DNA of 38,414 nucleotides from contig JAFGVN010000116.1 of NCBI GenBank assembly GCA_016937975.1, positions 1 through 38,414 on the forward strand, written 5' to 3'. The position numbers and the translations under genes are program-made. The stretch is from Clostridia bacterium. GTDB lineage: Bacteria; Bacillota; Clostridia; Peptostreptococcales; Acidaminobacteraceae. Shown here in pieces: positions 8,886 through 17,705 of this stretch; within the stretch, counting starts at the first letter, position 1, and each line of letters starts with the position of its first letter. A model generated the notes under the pieces. That model made no database searches and was not told the DNA's origin. It saw only the letters and a list, made by a program, of their open reading frames with translations.

Positions 8886-9587
8886 CTATAAAGATAATAA
8901 AATTACAGAAATATTATCTGAACCGCCACGTTCATTGGCTAATTGAATCATTTGATCAACCGCTTCTTGTAAGTCGTTCTTAAGTATAATTTCAAGTAGT
9001 TCATTATCGGTAATTTTGCCTGTCAAACCATCTGAACAAATTAAAACTTTCTCTGTTTCACTTAGGGAATAAGCAGCATAATCTACTAAAACTTCAGGAT
9101 CAGAACCAACCGCTCTTGTGATAACATTGCGTTTCGGATGATTCCTCGCTTCAGAACGATTAATTTCACCTCTTTTAATCAAATCTTCAACTAGGGTGTG
9201 ATCTAAAGTTACTTGCTTAATCTCATCGGTTATAAAGTAAACACGGGAATCACCAACATGAGCAATATGAATCTGATCATCTATTAAAACCATGGAGCAA
9301 GTTGTACCCATGCCTTTCAAATCTGGTTCATCACAAGCTCTCAGATAAATATTCTTATTGGCATTGTTTATTGCAGAGATCAAAAGCGTTTGAGGATTAC
9401 GATCCTCTGAAGATCTAACTGTATCTTCAATTGCCTGAACCGCCAATAAACTGGCAATTTCTCCACCTTTATAACCACCCATACCATCAGCAACGATGCA
9501 AAGTTGTATGTCTTTACATACAAGGATTGTATCCTGGTTATTTGTTCGTTTAAGACCTACATCTGTCTTAAATGCTACCTGAAACAT
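8886..9587 (-). CDS. stp: PP2C-type Ser/Thr protein phosphatase (Stp/PrpC)
   Basis: Stp reverses PrkC-dependent phosphorylation in the cytoplasm. The 233-residue protein has the metal-dependent PPM fold motifs: TDVGLKRTNNQD, IVADGMGGYKGGE with Asp34, GTTCSMVLI, HVGDSRVYFI, CSDGLTGKITDNE and GGSDNISVILL. The open frame extends to 9620, inside rsmB. I chose the ATG at 9587 because MFQVAFKTDVG is the normal N-terminus and AGAGGTG sits just upstream, made partly from the rsmB stop region. It begins eight bases after rsmB and is paired with prkC. In many relatives rlmN lies between rsmB and this gene; here it does not. Confidence 0.95.
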   Translation of the reverse strand: MFQVAFKTDVGLKRTNNQDTILVCKDIQLCIVADGMGGYKGGEIASLLAVQAIEDTVRSSEDRNPQTLLISAINNANKNIYLRACDEPDLKGMGTTCSMVLIDDQIHIAHVGDSRVYFITDEIKQVTLDHTLVEDLIKRGEINRSEARNHPKRNVITRAVGSDPEVLVDYAAYSLSETEKVLICSDGLTGKITDNELLEIILKNDLQEAVDQMIQLANERGGSDNISVILLSL

Positions 9588-9595
9588 AAACACCT

Positions 9596-10897
9596 CTATT
9601 TTTTCTTCATCTTGCAACAATAAAATCCATCTGTTTCATCCACATTAGGATATAATTGCATTGCATTATTATCTTCAATTGGTACTATCTCAAATTCTTG
9701 ATGGGTTCTTAAGAATTGTTTAATGACTTCGCCATTTTCTATTGGGTCTACAGTACAAGTGCTGTATATTAAAAAGCCTTCATTCATTACATAGTTTGAA
9801 GCTTGATTTAAAATTGTTAATTGAATTTCACTTAATGCAAGAATATCTTCATAAGTTTTATGATACTTAATATCAGGTTTTCTTCTGATGATCCCTAGCC
9901 CTGAACAAGGTGCATCCACTAAAACCTTATGAAATCTCATTTTAAAGGATTCATTTTCAACAGTTGCATCATTAAGCATCAGTTGAACATTTTCTAAGTT
10001 CAATCGCTTCACATTTTCTTCAATTAAATGAAGCTTTTGCTCAGAAACATCGCATGAGATAATCTGTGCCCTAGGACAAAGTTGTGCCATATGAGTTGTT
10101 TTCCCACCAGGAGCAGCACAAAGATCTAAAATCTGATCTCCATCTTCCGGTGCAACAATATGGGCAATTTTCATTGAGCTTTCATCTTGTATAATAAACA
10201 AACCCTTTTTAAAGTCTTCATTGTGTTCAAGGTCTAATTTTTTACTTTGTTCTATTACAATTCCATCTTCTACTATATCACTTATTCTACATGGAATACC
10301 ATCCATTTGAAGTTTTGTCATATAATCTTCACGTTTGGTCAACTGAGTGTTGATCCGAATAGAAAGATCTGGAATTGTATTATTGGCTGCCATTAAATCT
10401 TCTGCGAAGGATTCACCAAACAATTCAATAAATCTTTTTACCATCCACTCAGGATGAGAGTATTTAATGGATAAGAATTCAATTAAATCAGTCTTAGGGA
10501 TTTGAACCTTGTGACCGTCTCTGATGAAATTTCTCAAGACGCCATTAACAAAACCACTATGTCTGAAGCTTTCTTTTTTTGCCAATTTAACGGCTTCATC
10601 TACAGCTGAAGGGTTTGGTGTCTTATCCATAAATAAAATTTGATAGACACTCATTCTTAAAATATTTAAGATGCATGGATCTATCTTCTTTAACCTTACG
10701 CTTGAAAACTTTCGAATTAGAAAATCCAAGTATATTTTTTGCTCTACAACGCCATAAACAATTTTACTGATGAAATGCTTATCTCTTTCATCAATATCTT
10801 CTCTCTTATATAAATTTTGAACCAATTTATTTATATACTGATTTTTTTCATTGTCATTCAACAACTCTAAAGCTACTTTTCTAGCATTTTTTATCAT
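9596..10897 (-). CDS. rsmB: 16S rRNA (cytosine-967-C5)-methyltransferase RsmB
   Basis: RsmB uses SAM to make m5C967 in 16S rRNA. The 433-residue protein has an N-terminal NusB-like RNA-binding domain (about 1-140, with NKLVQNLYKR and KTPNPSAVDEAVKLAKK). A Rossmann methyltransferase domain follows, with the SAM loop LDLCAAPGGKTTHMAQ. Two catalytic cysteines are seen: DAPCSGLG near 334 and STCTVDPIEN near 380, the second being the expected nucleophile. AAGGTG precedes the ATG with five bases between. It follows the zinc peptidase gene, but a strong terminator (10959-10990) lies between, so it probably also has its own promoter. Confidence 0.96.
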   Translation of the reverse strand: MIKNARKVALELLNDNEKNQYINKLVQNLYKREDIDERDKHFISKIVYGVVEQKIYLDFLIRKFSSVRLKKIDPCILNILRMSVYQILFMDKTPNPSAVDEAVKLAKKESFRHSGFVNGVLRNFIRDGHKVQIPKTDLIEFLSIKYSHPEWMVKRFIELFGESFAEDLMAANNTIPDLSIRINTQLTKREDYMTKLQMDGIPCRISDIVEDGIVIEQSKKLDLEHNEDFKKGLFIIQDESSMKIAHIVAPEDGDQILDLCAAPGGKTTHMAQLCPRAQIISCDVSEQKLHLIEENVKRLNLENVQLMLNDATVENESFKMRFHKVLVDAPCSGLGIIRRKPDIKYHKTYEDILALSEIQLTILNQASNYVMNEGFLIYSTCTVDPIENGEVIKQFLRTHQEFEIVPIEDNNAMQLYPNVDETDGFYCCKMKKK

Positions 10898-10934
10898 ACA
10901 ATCACCTTAATCTATTTAATTTGTCTCATGTACA

Positions 10935-10955
10935 TTATACACATGTTGAAACAAA
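10935..10955 (-). promoter_or_regulatory. -10 box with surrounding dyad upstream of rsmB
   Basis: A perfect minus-strand TATAAT lies between the upstream terminator and the rsmB ATG. It is centred in an imperfect dyad with arms CATGT and ACATG. No convincing -35 is present at the right distance. A promoter restarting transcription here is plausible; an operator role for the dyad is a guess. Confidence 0.3.
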
Positions 10956-10958
10956 AAC

Positions 10959-10990
10959 AAAAGGTAGTGTATAGCATACAACTACCTTTT
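10959..10990 (-). terminator. Rho-independent terminator after the zinc peptidase gene
   Basis: Perfect 10-base arms AAAAGGTAGT and ACTACCTTTT (10981-10990 and 10959-10968) lie 27 bases past the stop codon. The 12-base loop can pair further through GTAT and ATAC. On the minus strand the hairpin is followed by TTGTTTTTGT. It cuts the housekeeping block between the peptidase gene and rsmB. Confidence 0.85.
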
Positions 10991-11017
10991 TTGAATTCAT
11001 CCATATAAGATTTTAAA

Positions 11018-11704
11018 TTATGATCTACGGTCTCTAATTGCCAATAATCGAATTAAAGACAACAAAGCAGTTAACATGGCTGCGACATACGTTAATGCAG
11101 CGGCATTTAAAACTTTCTTCGTACCATCAATATCTTCATCATAAAGTAAACCATAATCGCCTAACATTCTTATTGCTCTTGAACTTGCATTGAACTCCAC
11201 GGGCAATGTAACTAAATGGAATACTGTTATAATTAAATAGGCCAATATACCAATATCTAATAACCACAGCATATTGGATCTAGCCAACAAAATACCCGCA
11301 AAGACAAATATACCTGCAGCCTTTGTTGCAATTTGAGTAGGACCCACTAAAGCAGAGCGAACAGCCATAGGTGCATAATGCTCTGCATGTTGTACAGCAT
11401 GACCACACTCGTGAGCAGCAATACTTGCAGCAGAAATACTATCAGCATCATAAACATGAGGTGATAAAGTTACTACACGAGTTCGAGGATTGTAATGATC
11501 TGAAAGCACACCTTTTCCTCTTTCAATTTTAACATCATACAAACCATTTGATCTTAAGATTTCACTGGCAACTTCAGCACCGGTTAAACCTCTTGTACTT
11601 CTTATTTTTGCATATTTATTATAGTTATTTTTCACTTTACTTTGAGCATAAAATGCTAAGATTATTGCAGGAATAACTAACCAATACAACTCATAATAGA
11701 ACAT
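11018..11704 (-). CDS. Membrane neutral zinc metallopeptidase (YugP-like)
   Basis: This 228-residue protein belongs to the putative neutral zinc metallopeptidase family typified by Bacillus YugP. The active-site helix reads AAHECGHAVQHAEHY, giving HExxH with Glu as catalytic base. An N-terminal hydrophobic segment (residues about 3-22) and two or three further hydrophobic stretches in the second half (about 125-175 and 195-222) indicate an integral membrane protein. Physiological substrates of the family are not established. It starts four bases after fmt, with AGGAG nine bases before the ATG, and ends at a strong terminator. Its place between fmt and rsmB is seen in several Clostridia but not in Bacillus. 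Confidence 0.92.
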   Translation of the reverse strand: MFYYELYWLVIPAIILAFYAQSKVKNNYNKYAKIRSTRGLTGAEVASEILRSNGLYDVKIERGKGVLSDHYNPRTRVVTLSPHVYDADSISAASIAAHECGHAVQHAEHYAPMAVRSALVGPTQIATKAAGIFVFAGILLARSNMLWLLDIGILAYLIITVFHLVTLPVEFNASSRAIRMLGDYGLLYDEDIDGTKKVLNAAALTYVAAMLTALLSLIRLLAIRDRRS

Positions 11705-11708
11705 ATCA

Positions 11709-12638
11709 TCACTCTCCTAAAACAATTCCTTTTTTTAAATCGTGACCTAAAATAAACGCTTCGACTGTCATACGTTTTTTATTCGGCATTTGAATTTCAA
11801 TAATTTTCAATTGAAAGTCAGCACAATTTACAAAAATACCTTCTTTGGACACAGAAACCACTTGGCCGGGTCTACCTTTGGCTTTGATTTCAGTCGGTTC
11901 AGTTCTGTAAATCTTCATTTTTTCATTTTCGAAAGTCGTCGTTGCAATAGGCCAAGGGTTGAAGCCCCTTACCAGATTATGAACTTCCAAACAAGATTTT
12001 TCCCAATTGATAATACTCACTTCTTTATCTAAAAGTGGCGCATAAGAAGATAATGCATCATCTTGAGGTTCACGTTCCACTTCATTTCTCTCAATGGCTT
12101 TTAATGTTCTTAGAATTAAAAATTTTCCTTTTTCTGACAAGGCATCATGAAGCTCACCACCGGTCATCTGTAGAGGAATATCTACTTTTGACTTCATGAT
12201 CATATCCCCTGTATCCAGACCTTTTGCCATGTACATAGTCGTAACACCTGATTCTGTTTCACCATTAACAATAGCCCAATTGATAGGTGCTGCACCTCTG
12301 TACTTTGGAAGAAGTGAAGCATGAACATTGATACAACCAGATGGAGGAATATCTAAAATCTCTTGAGAAAGCAGCTGTCCATAAGCCACAACAACAATAA
12401 CATCAGGATTCAAATCTCTTAAAATTTTAACCATTTCAGGTGTTTTGATTTTCTCAGGTTGATAAACCGGAATGTTGTCTTTCAAAGCTCTTTCTTTTAC
12501 AGCACTCATCGCCAATTGTTTGCCTCGACCTTTAGGACGATCTGGCTGTGTAAAAACTGCAGAGACATTGTAATGCTCAATTAAAATGTCTAAGCATGGT
12601 ACTGCAAATTCTGGAGTGCCCATAAAAACTACATTCAT
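11709..12638 (-). CDS. fmt: Methionyl-tRNA formyltransferase
   Basis: Fmt formylates initiator Met-tRNA using 10-formyltetrahydrofolate. The 309-residue protein has the N-terminal formyltransferase domain (VVFMGTPEFAVPCL, INVHASLLPKYRGAAPINWAI with the catalytic Asn/His, and GLDTGDMI) and the C-terminal OB-like tRNA-binding domain (about 205-305). GAGGA precedes the ATG. It begins two bases after def, so the enzyme that adds the formyl group and the one that removes it are co-expressed. Length and motifs are typical. Confidence 0.98.
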   Translation of the reverse strand: MNVVFMGTPEFAVPCLDILIEHYNVSAVFTQPDRPKGRGKQLAMSAVKERALKDNIPVYQPEKIKTPEMVKILRDLNPDVIVVVAYGQLLSQEILDIPPSGCINVHASLLPKYRGAAPINWAIVNGETESGVTTMYMAKGLDTGDMIMKSKVDIPLQMTGGELHDALSEKGKFLILRTLKAIERNEVEREPQDDALSSYAPLLDKEVSIINWEKSCLEVHNLVRGFNPWPIATTTFENEKMKIYRTEPTEIKAKGRPGQVVSVSKEGIFVNCADFQLKIIEIQMPNKKRMTVEAFILGHDLKKGIVLGE

Positions 12639-12640
12639 AA

Positions 12641-13105
12641 CTAAGCTTCCTCGACTAATTCTTCAATCATTTTATCCGTAAACAAAATACCGTTTAAATG
12701 ATCAATTTCATGACAAAGTGCTCTTGATAATAAGCCTTCACCTTCTATGATAATTTCTTCGCCTTCAAGATTCAAACCTTTAACAACAGTGATTTCAGGT
12801 CTTTCTACCATACCTGAAACACCAGGAATGCTCAAGCAACCTTCTGCATCAAGATATTGTCCTTCCTGTCTGATAATTTCAGGATTAATTAGAACCTTAA
12901 CACCAGTATCATCATACAAGTCAATAACAATCACACGTTTTAAAATGCCAATTTGAGGTGCTGCCAAACCAACCCCATCAGCCTCGTACATGGTTTCAAT
13001 CATATCTTCAACTAATACTTTTATACGATCATCAATTTTTTCTACCACACGAGAATTTTTTCTCAAAACCGGGTCAGAATCTTTTCTAATTTCTCTTAAT
13101 GCCAT
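12641..13105 (-). CDS. def: Peptide deformylase
   Basis: Def removes the N-formyl group from nascent proteins. All three metal-site motifs are present in the 154-residue protein: [10 protein letters not shown] near residue 45, EGCLSIPG near 90 (Cys ligand) and HEIDHLNG near 133 (two His ligands and the catalytic Glu). The length fits the short type 1 deformylase. AGGAGG lies four bases before the ATG. It sits between priA (8 bases upstream) and fmt. Confidence 0.98.
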   Translation of the reverse strand: MALREIRKDSDPVLRKNSRVVEKIDDRIKVLVEDMIETMYEADGVGLAAPQIGILKRVIVIDLYDDTGVKVLINPEIIRQEGQYLDAEGCLSIPGVSGMVERPEITVVKGLNLEGEEIIIEGEGLLSRALCHEIDHLNGILFTDKMIEELVEEA

Positions 13106-13113
13106 TATTCCTC

Positions 13114-15534
13114 CTATAGTAAACTCAATGGTCTTATGTTAATATTCATATACACATCAGGCATCACAACTTGATCTCGATGTTTAATACAAATATAGTT
13201 TATAATATTTCTTATGAGAACCAAATCCATTTTATCAAACTTTAAGATAATTTGCCATCTATAACGACTATTAATCCGTTGAAACAAGGCTGGATTCGGT
13301 CCAAGAATCTGAACTTGCTCTTTATTTAAGCGTTTATAAATAAATCTTTCCAATTCTCTATATAGATTATGGGCTGAAGGGATGACTTGTTCCTCCTTTT
13401 CACCTGTAATGATGATACTCACCATTTCCATAAAAGGTGGGTAACCATAGGCTTCACGTATAGCCAATTCCATTTCAGCAAACTGTTTATAATCATGATG
13501 AATAGCACTTTCTATGGCATAGTGATCCGGTGTATAGGTTTGAATAACAACTTCACCTTTTTTATCACCTCTACCAGCACGCCCTGCAACTTGTGTTAAC
13601 AGTTGGAAAGTTTTTTCAGGCGCTAAATAATCGGGCATATTTAAACTTAAGTCCGCCGACAAAGCCCCTACCAAAGTTACATTTTTAAAATCGAGTCCTT
13701 TAGTAACCATTTGTGTCCCTAGAAGAATATCTATTTTCTGTTGTTCCATATCTTCAATGATGCTTTCAAGGCTACCTTTCCTAGAAGTACTTTCACTGTC
13801 CAAACGCCCAATTCTCGCTTCTGGAAAAACCTCTTGAATTAAATCTTCTACCTTCTCAGTGCCGGTTCCAAAGAATTTAAAGTATCCACTGTCACATTCT
13901 GGACAAGTCTTTGAAACTTGAATCTTGTAATCACAATAGGAACATTTAGCTTCGTTGTTCTGCTGATGGTAAGTCAGTGCAATATCACAATTCGGACACT
14001 TTAATGCATAACCACAATTTCGACAAGAAACAAAGGTTGCATAGCCCTTTCGATTATAAAAGAGAATCGTCTGTTCTTTTTTTTCCAATCGTTCTTGAAT
14101 TTTATCTAGAAGCAATACTGAGAACATAGATCTATTACCATTATTTAATTCTTCTCTCATATCTACCAAATGAATTTCAGGTAGTGGATGTTGATTAAAT
14201 CTCGTATTCAAGCTGAGTAGTTCAAAGTCCTCATCTTTTTTATAATAAGTTGATATACTTGGGGTTGCAGAGGCTACTACCAAAGGTACGCCTGCTTTCT
14301 CTGTTAAATAAGTTGCCACTTCCTCTGTGACATATTTAGGATTTGACTCTGACTTATAACTATTTTCATGTTCTTCATCGATAATAATCAGTCCTAAATT
14401 TTCACATGGGGAAAACACTGCAGATCTTGCCCCTATAATAATATTAATCTCTCCAGATAAAATCGCACGATACTGATCGTATCTTTCACCTTGAGAAACT
14501 TTACTGTGCATAATGGCAATATCTGACCCAAACCTTTTAATGAATTTTTTTACAATCTGAGGTGTTAATGCAATTTCAGGGACTAAAATAATAACCTGTT
14601 TGCCTTGTTTAACCACCTCTTCAGCCAGAGTCATATAAATTTCAGTCTTACCACTACCTGTGACCCCATGAATTAAAAACTTCTTATGCTGATTCAAATG
14701 AAATTTAATCTTTTCATAAACTTCATTTTGTGCATGGGACAAAGAAAATTTCTCTGTTTTGAAAAGCTGTTTTACTTGATCAGGTTGTCTAAATTTCTCT
14801 TGTTCCTTCACTTCTATGAATCCCAAGGCTTCAAGTTTTGAAAGTTGACTTGCAGTGGCTTTTAATTCTCGGTTTAAAATATTGACATCGCATTGTTTCA
14901 CTTCAATGATGAAGGATAGTATTTGTCTGAGTTTTGAAGCTCTTGAACTGATCTTTGAAAGAGCATCTTCCAATTGTCCTTCTTCGATTAAACCATATGC
15001 AACCTTTTTATATTGGGTATCTATTTCTTGTTTAAAGACAACTTCCTTTTTTATATAACCTTTATGAACCAACGCTCTAGCTGTATTCATCAATTGTAAA
15101 TCATTTAAAATGACATCCGTAACAGGTTCATTCAAATAATCTTTTAAAAGCACTTGTTGTTTTGAATTTGCTTCAAAGGGTTTGATAAGAGTATAATACT
15201 CTGTTTTATTTAACTTAATCCCTGAAGGAATAATCGTAGACAAGGCTTCATCATATGTTGCAAGATATGTTTCTTTTAACCATTTCACACATTGTATTTG
15301 CAATTCTGTTAAAGAGAAACCCTCTATTATTTGATAGATATCTTTTGGTTCTTCAAACTCAGTCAACTCTGATAGCTCAAGTACAAATCCTTCAATGAGT
15401 CGATTACCAACACCAAAGGGAACAATTACCCTACTACCAATTCTTAAGTTTTCAAGCATTGATTCTGGAACCTTATAAGTAAAGGCCATATCAATGGCCT
15501 TATTATTTTGTGTTAGTATCACTTTTGTATACAT
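13114..15534 (-). CDS. priA: Primosomal protein N' (replication restart helicase PriA)
   Basis: PriA recognises abandoned forks and reloads the replicative helicase. The 806-residue protein has an N-terminal 3'-end binding domain (about 1-105), a winged-helix region, and an SF2 helicase with [12 protein letters not shown] near 291 and DEEH near 386. Zinc-binding cysteines follow within [18 protein letters not shown] and CPECDSG (about 500-545). The C-terminal part holds [14 protein letters not shown]. The ATG is preceded by a modest AGTAGG partly formed by the coaBC stop region, seven bases away from coaBC. All key residues look intact. Confidence 0.97.
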   Translation of the reverse strand: MYTKVILTQNNKAIDMAFTYKVPESMLENLRIGSRVIVPFGVGNRLIEGFVLELSELTEFEEPKDIYQIIEGFSLTELQIQCVKWLKETYLATYDEALSTIIPSGIKLNKTEYYTLIKPFEANSKQQVLLKDYLNEPVTDVILNDLQLMNTARALVHKGYIKKEVVFKQEIDTQYKKVAYGLIEEGQLEDALSKISSRASKLRQILSFIIEVKQCDVNILNRELKATASQLSKLEALGFIEVKEQEKFRQPDQVKQLFKTEKFSLSHAQNEVYEKIKFHLNQHKKFLIHGVTGSGKTEIYMTLAEEVVKQGKQVIILVPEIALTPQIVKKFIKRFGSDIAIMHSKVSQGERYDQYRAILSGEINIIIGARSAVFSPCENLGLIIIDEEHENSYKSESNPKYVTEEVATYLTEKAGVPLVVASATPSISTYYKKDEDFELLSLNTRFNQHPLPEIHLVDMREELNNGNRSMFSVLLLDKIQERLEKKEQTILFYNRKGYATFVSCRNCGYALKCPNCDIALTYHQQNNEAKCSYCDYKIQVSKTCPECDSGYFKFFGTGTEKVEDLIQEVFPEARIGRLDSESTSRKGSLESIIEDMEQQKIDILLGTQMVTKGLDFKNVTLVGALSADLSLNMPDYLAPEKTFQLLTQVAGRAGRGDKKGEVVIQTYTPDHYAIESAIHHDYKQFAEMELAIREAYGYPPFMEMVSIIITGEKEEQVIPSAHNLYRELERFIYKRLNKEQVQILGPNPALFQRINSRYRWQIILKFDKMDLVLIRNIINYICIKHRDQVVMPDVYMNINIRPLSLL

Positions 15535-15541
15535 GAATAAC

Positions 15542-16732
15542 CTACTTAAAATATTGTGTGACTTTATCTAAAATAATTGTGGCAAGTTCACCTTTTAGCA
15601 TTTTGTCATAAGAAACTTGTTCACCTTTTGAATCTATAATTGTAACGATGTTAGTATCACTTTTGAATCCAGCACCTTCTCTTGAAATATCATTTAAAAC
15701 GATGAAATCAAATCCCTTTCTTTGGATTTTTCCTAAGGCATTCTTTTCATGATCATGAGATTCTGCTGCAAAACCCACAACAATTTGATCTTTTTTTCTC
15801 TCATTAATTGCCAAGGCGATATCATGAGTTCTCTTCAAAGGTATGCTGAGATCATCATTAGATTTTTTGACTTTTCTATCTGAATAATGTTCAGGTGTAT
15901 AATCTGCAACAGCAGCTGCTTTAATGATAATATCCATATCATCCATTTGAGTCATAACAGCTTCATACATCTCTAAAGCAGTTGTTACAGAAATTCTCTT
16001 AACGCCCGTAGGTATTTCAAGTTGTGTTGGACCTGAAACCAAAATGACTTCAGCCCCTCTTCGAGCCGCTTCCTCAGCCAATTTATAACCCATTTTTCCT
16101 GAGGAATGATTGGTAATATAACGAACCGGATCAATAGGTTCTTGTGTTGGTCCAGCTGTTATTAAGATTTTCTTGTCCTTGAAATCCTGTTTTGACATAA
16201 AAGCCACTAAGGTCTCCACAATACGTTCCGGTGAAGCCAATTTGCCCATGCCTTCATCACCACAAGCCAATCTACCTGCATCAGGATCAATAAAATGATA
16301 TCCCAAGGTTTTAAGATCCAACATGTTTCTCTGAACAACAGGGTTGGTATACATGCCTGTATTCATGGCTGGAGCAATAAATACAGGTGCTTTTGTTGCC
16401 ATTAAAACCGTGGTGACCATGTCATCTGCGATCCCACCTACTAATTTACCAATAACATTGGCAGTAGCTGGAGCTAGGAGAAATACATCTCCTCTTTTTG
16501 CAATTTCAATATGTTCAACATTCCAAGTCTTGGGTTCCTCAAACATGTCCACTACCACATAATTCAATGACAAAGATCTAAACGTCAATGGTGTGACAAA
16601 TTCTGTTGCATGTTTGGTCATCATGACTGTAATTTCTGCACCAAGTTTTTTTAAACGGCTAACAACATCTACAACTTTATAAACAGCGATACCTCCAGTA
16701 ACGCCAATAACAACGTGTTTACCTTTTAACAT
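15542..16732 (-). CDS. coaBC: Bifunctional phosphopantothenoylcysteine decarboxylase/synthetase CoaBC
   Basis: CoaBC joins cysteine to 4'-phosphopantothenate (CoaB) and decarboxylates the product (CoaC) in CoA synthesis. The 396-residue fusion has the flavoprotein CoaC half (about 1-185) with the catalytic His in NVEHIEIAKRGD, PAMNTGMY, and the Cys in LACGDEGMGKL. The CoaB half follows (about 186-396), with ITAGPTQEPIDPVRYITN, SSGKMG, KAAAVADY and KKSNDDLSIPL. AAAGGAG lies six bases before the ATG. A terminator (16805-16828) lies between rpoZ and this gene, so part of its transcription may start in the 100-base gap, though I see no clear promoter there. Confidence 0.97.
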   Translation of the reverse strand: MLKGKHVVIGVTGGIAVYKVVDVVSRLKKLGAEITVMMTKHATEFVTPLTFRSLSLNYVVVDMFEEPKTWNVEHIEIAKRGDVFLLAPATANVIGKLVGGIADDMVTTVLMATKAPVFIAPAMNTGMYTNPVVQRNMLDLKTLGYHFIDPDAGRLACGDEGMGKLASPERIVETLVAFMSKQDFKDKKILITAGPTQEPIDPVRYITNHSSGKMGYKLAEEAARRGAEVILVSGPTQLEIPTGVKRISVTTALEMYEAVMTQMDDMDIIIKAAAVADYTPEHYSDRKVKKSNDDLSIPLKRTHDIALAINERKKDQIVVGFAAESHDHEKNALGKIQRKGFDFIVLNDISREGAGFKSDTNIVTIIDSKGEQVSYDKMLKGELATIILDKVTQYFK

Positions 16733-16804
16733 ATCTCGCTCCTTTTTATTGATCTTTTTAAAGTGCTGACCTATGTTTCTGTATTTTTACAGCATAAAGT
16801 AAAA

Positions 16805-16828
16805 AGTATACTTGAAGCCAAGTATACT
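16805..16828 (-). terminator. Rho-independent terminator after rpoZ
   Basis: Perfect 10-base arms AGTATACTTG and CAAGTATACT flank a four-base loop. The hairpin begins eight bases past the rpoZ stop and is followed by a minus-strand TTTTT run. Readthrough into coaBC is possible. Confidence 0.8.
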
Positions 16829-16835
16829 CGATTAA

Positions 16836-17081
16836 TTACTCATGGTCTAATACGATGACCTCTTGATTCTCTTCTTCATATTCATCTTCAGATAATTCAC
16901 GAATCACAATAGTACCATCATAGATTTCGTTTATTGCTTGTGTTACTGCAACACTTGAATCTACACTGATGACTTCATCATCAGTATCAATGATTTCTCT
17001 TGCACGTTTTGCTGCTGCAATAATCAAACCATATCTTGTGCCTGCTTTTCTAATAAGCTCATTTACTGGTGGGTATAACAT
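16836..17081 (-). CDS. rpoZ: DNA-directed RNA polymerase subunit omega
   Basis: Omega helps fold and stabilise the beta' subunit. The 81-residue protein has the family core MLYPPVNELIRKAGTRYGLIIAAAKRARE, followed by the VAVTQAINEI helix and an acidic tail (EDEYEEENQE). The ATG shares one base with the gmk stop (TAATG), and AAGGAGG in the last gmk codons serves as ribosome binding site. The gmk-rpoZ pair is conserved in Firmicutes. Confidence 0.96.
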   Translation of the reverse strand: MLYPPVNELIRKAGTRYGLIIAAAKRAREIIDTDDEVISVDSSVAVTQAINEIYDGTIVIRELSEDEYEEENQEVIVLDHE

Positions 17082-17695
17082 TAAATTTCCTCCTTAAACA
17101 TCGCCACAATCTCTTCTATATCTTCGATAACCTTACATCTCTCAGCATCGATAATGGATTCCATTGTATCTGTTGCTGTTGATACTTCATCATTAATAAT
17201 ATAATAATCATATTGATTGACAAATTCAATTTCTTCGAAAGCACTTGAAAATCTTCTTTCAAGACTTTCTGGGGTCTCACTGCCTCTGCCAATAATACGG
17301 CTTTTTAACTCTTTCATTGAAGGTGGTAAAATAAAAATATACACGCCTTCAGGATATCTTTTCTTAACTTGCAAAGCACCTTGAATATCTATCTCAAGTA
17401 AACAGTTTTCACCCTGATTCAATTTATCTAGTACATACTCTTTTGGTGTACCATATAAATTATTATACACTTCAGCATATTCTATGAAGGCTTCTTCATC
17501 AATCATTCTTTCAAACTCTTCACGTGTTTTAAAAAAATAATTAATGCCATCCACTTCACCTTTTCTAGGTTGACGTGTTGTAGCAGATATTGAAACAAAA
17601 ATATCTTTTCTTCTCGATAGTATCTCTTTACAAATTGTGCCTTTGCCTGCACCAGATGGTCCTGATACCACAATCAATAAACCCTTTTTATTCAC
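17081..17695 (-). CDS. gmk: Guanylate kinase
   Basis: Gmk phosphorylates GMP to GDP with ATP. The 204-residue protein shows the P-loop GPSGAGKGT, the GMP-binding stretch SISATTRQPRKGEVDGINYFF, the EYAEVYNNLYGTPK block, DIQGALQVKK, and the lid IIGRGSETPESLERR. The start codon is GTG (17695-17693), with AGGAG seven bases upstream that overlaps the yicC stop codon. It begins 10 bases after yicC. In many relatives remA lies between yicC and gmk; it does not here. Confidence 0.98.
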   Translation of the reverse strand: MNKKGLLIVVSGPSGAGKGTICKEILSRRKDIFVSISATTRQPRKGEVDGINYFFKTREEFERMIDEEAFIEYAEVYNNLYGTPKEYVLDKLNQGENCLLEIDIQGALQVKKRYPEGVYIFILPPSMKELKSRIIGRGSETPESLERRFSSAFEEIEFVNQYDYYIINDEVSTATDTMESIIDAERCKVIEDIEEIVAMFKEEI

Positions 17696-17705
17696 TTGAC
17701 TGCTC

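Noticed and set aside
16772-16796. Small interrupted hairpin between rpoZ and coaBC (TATG-CTGTA / TACAG-CATA)
   Set aside because: The stem is short and interrupted, and no T run or known riboswitch feature accompanies it.
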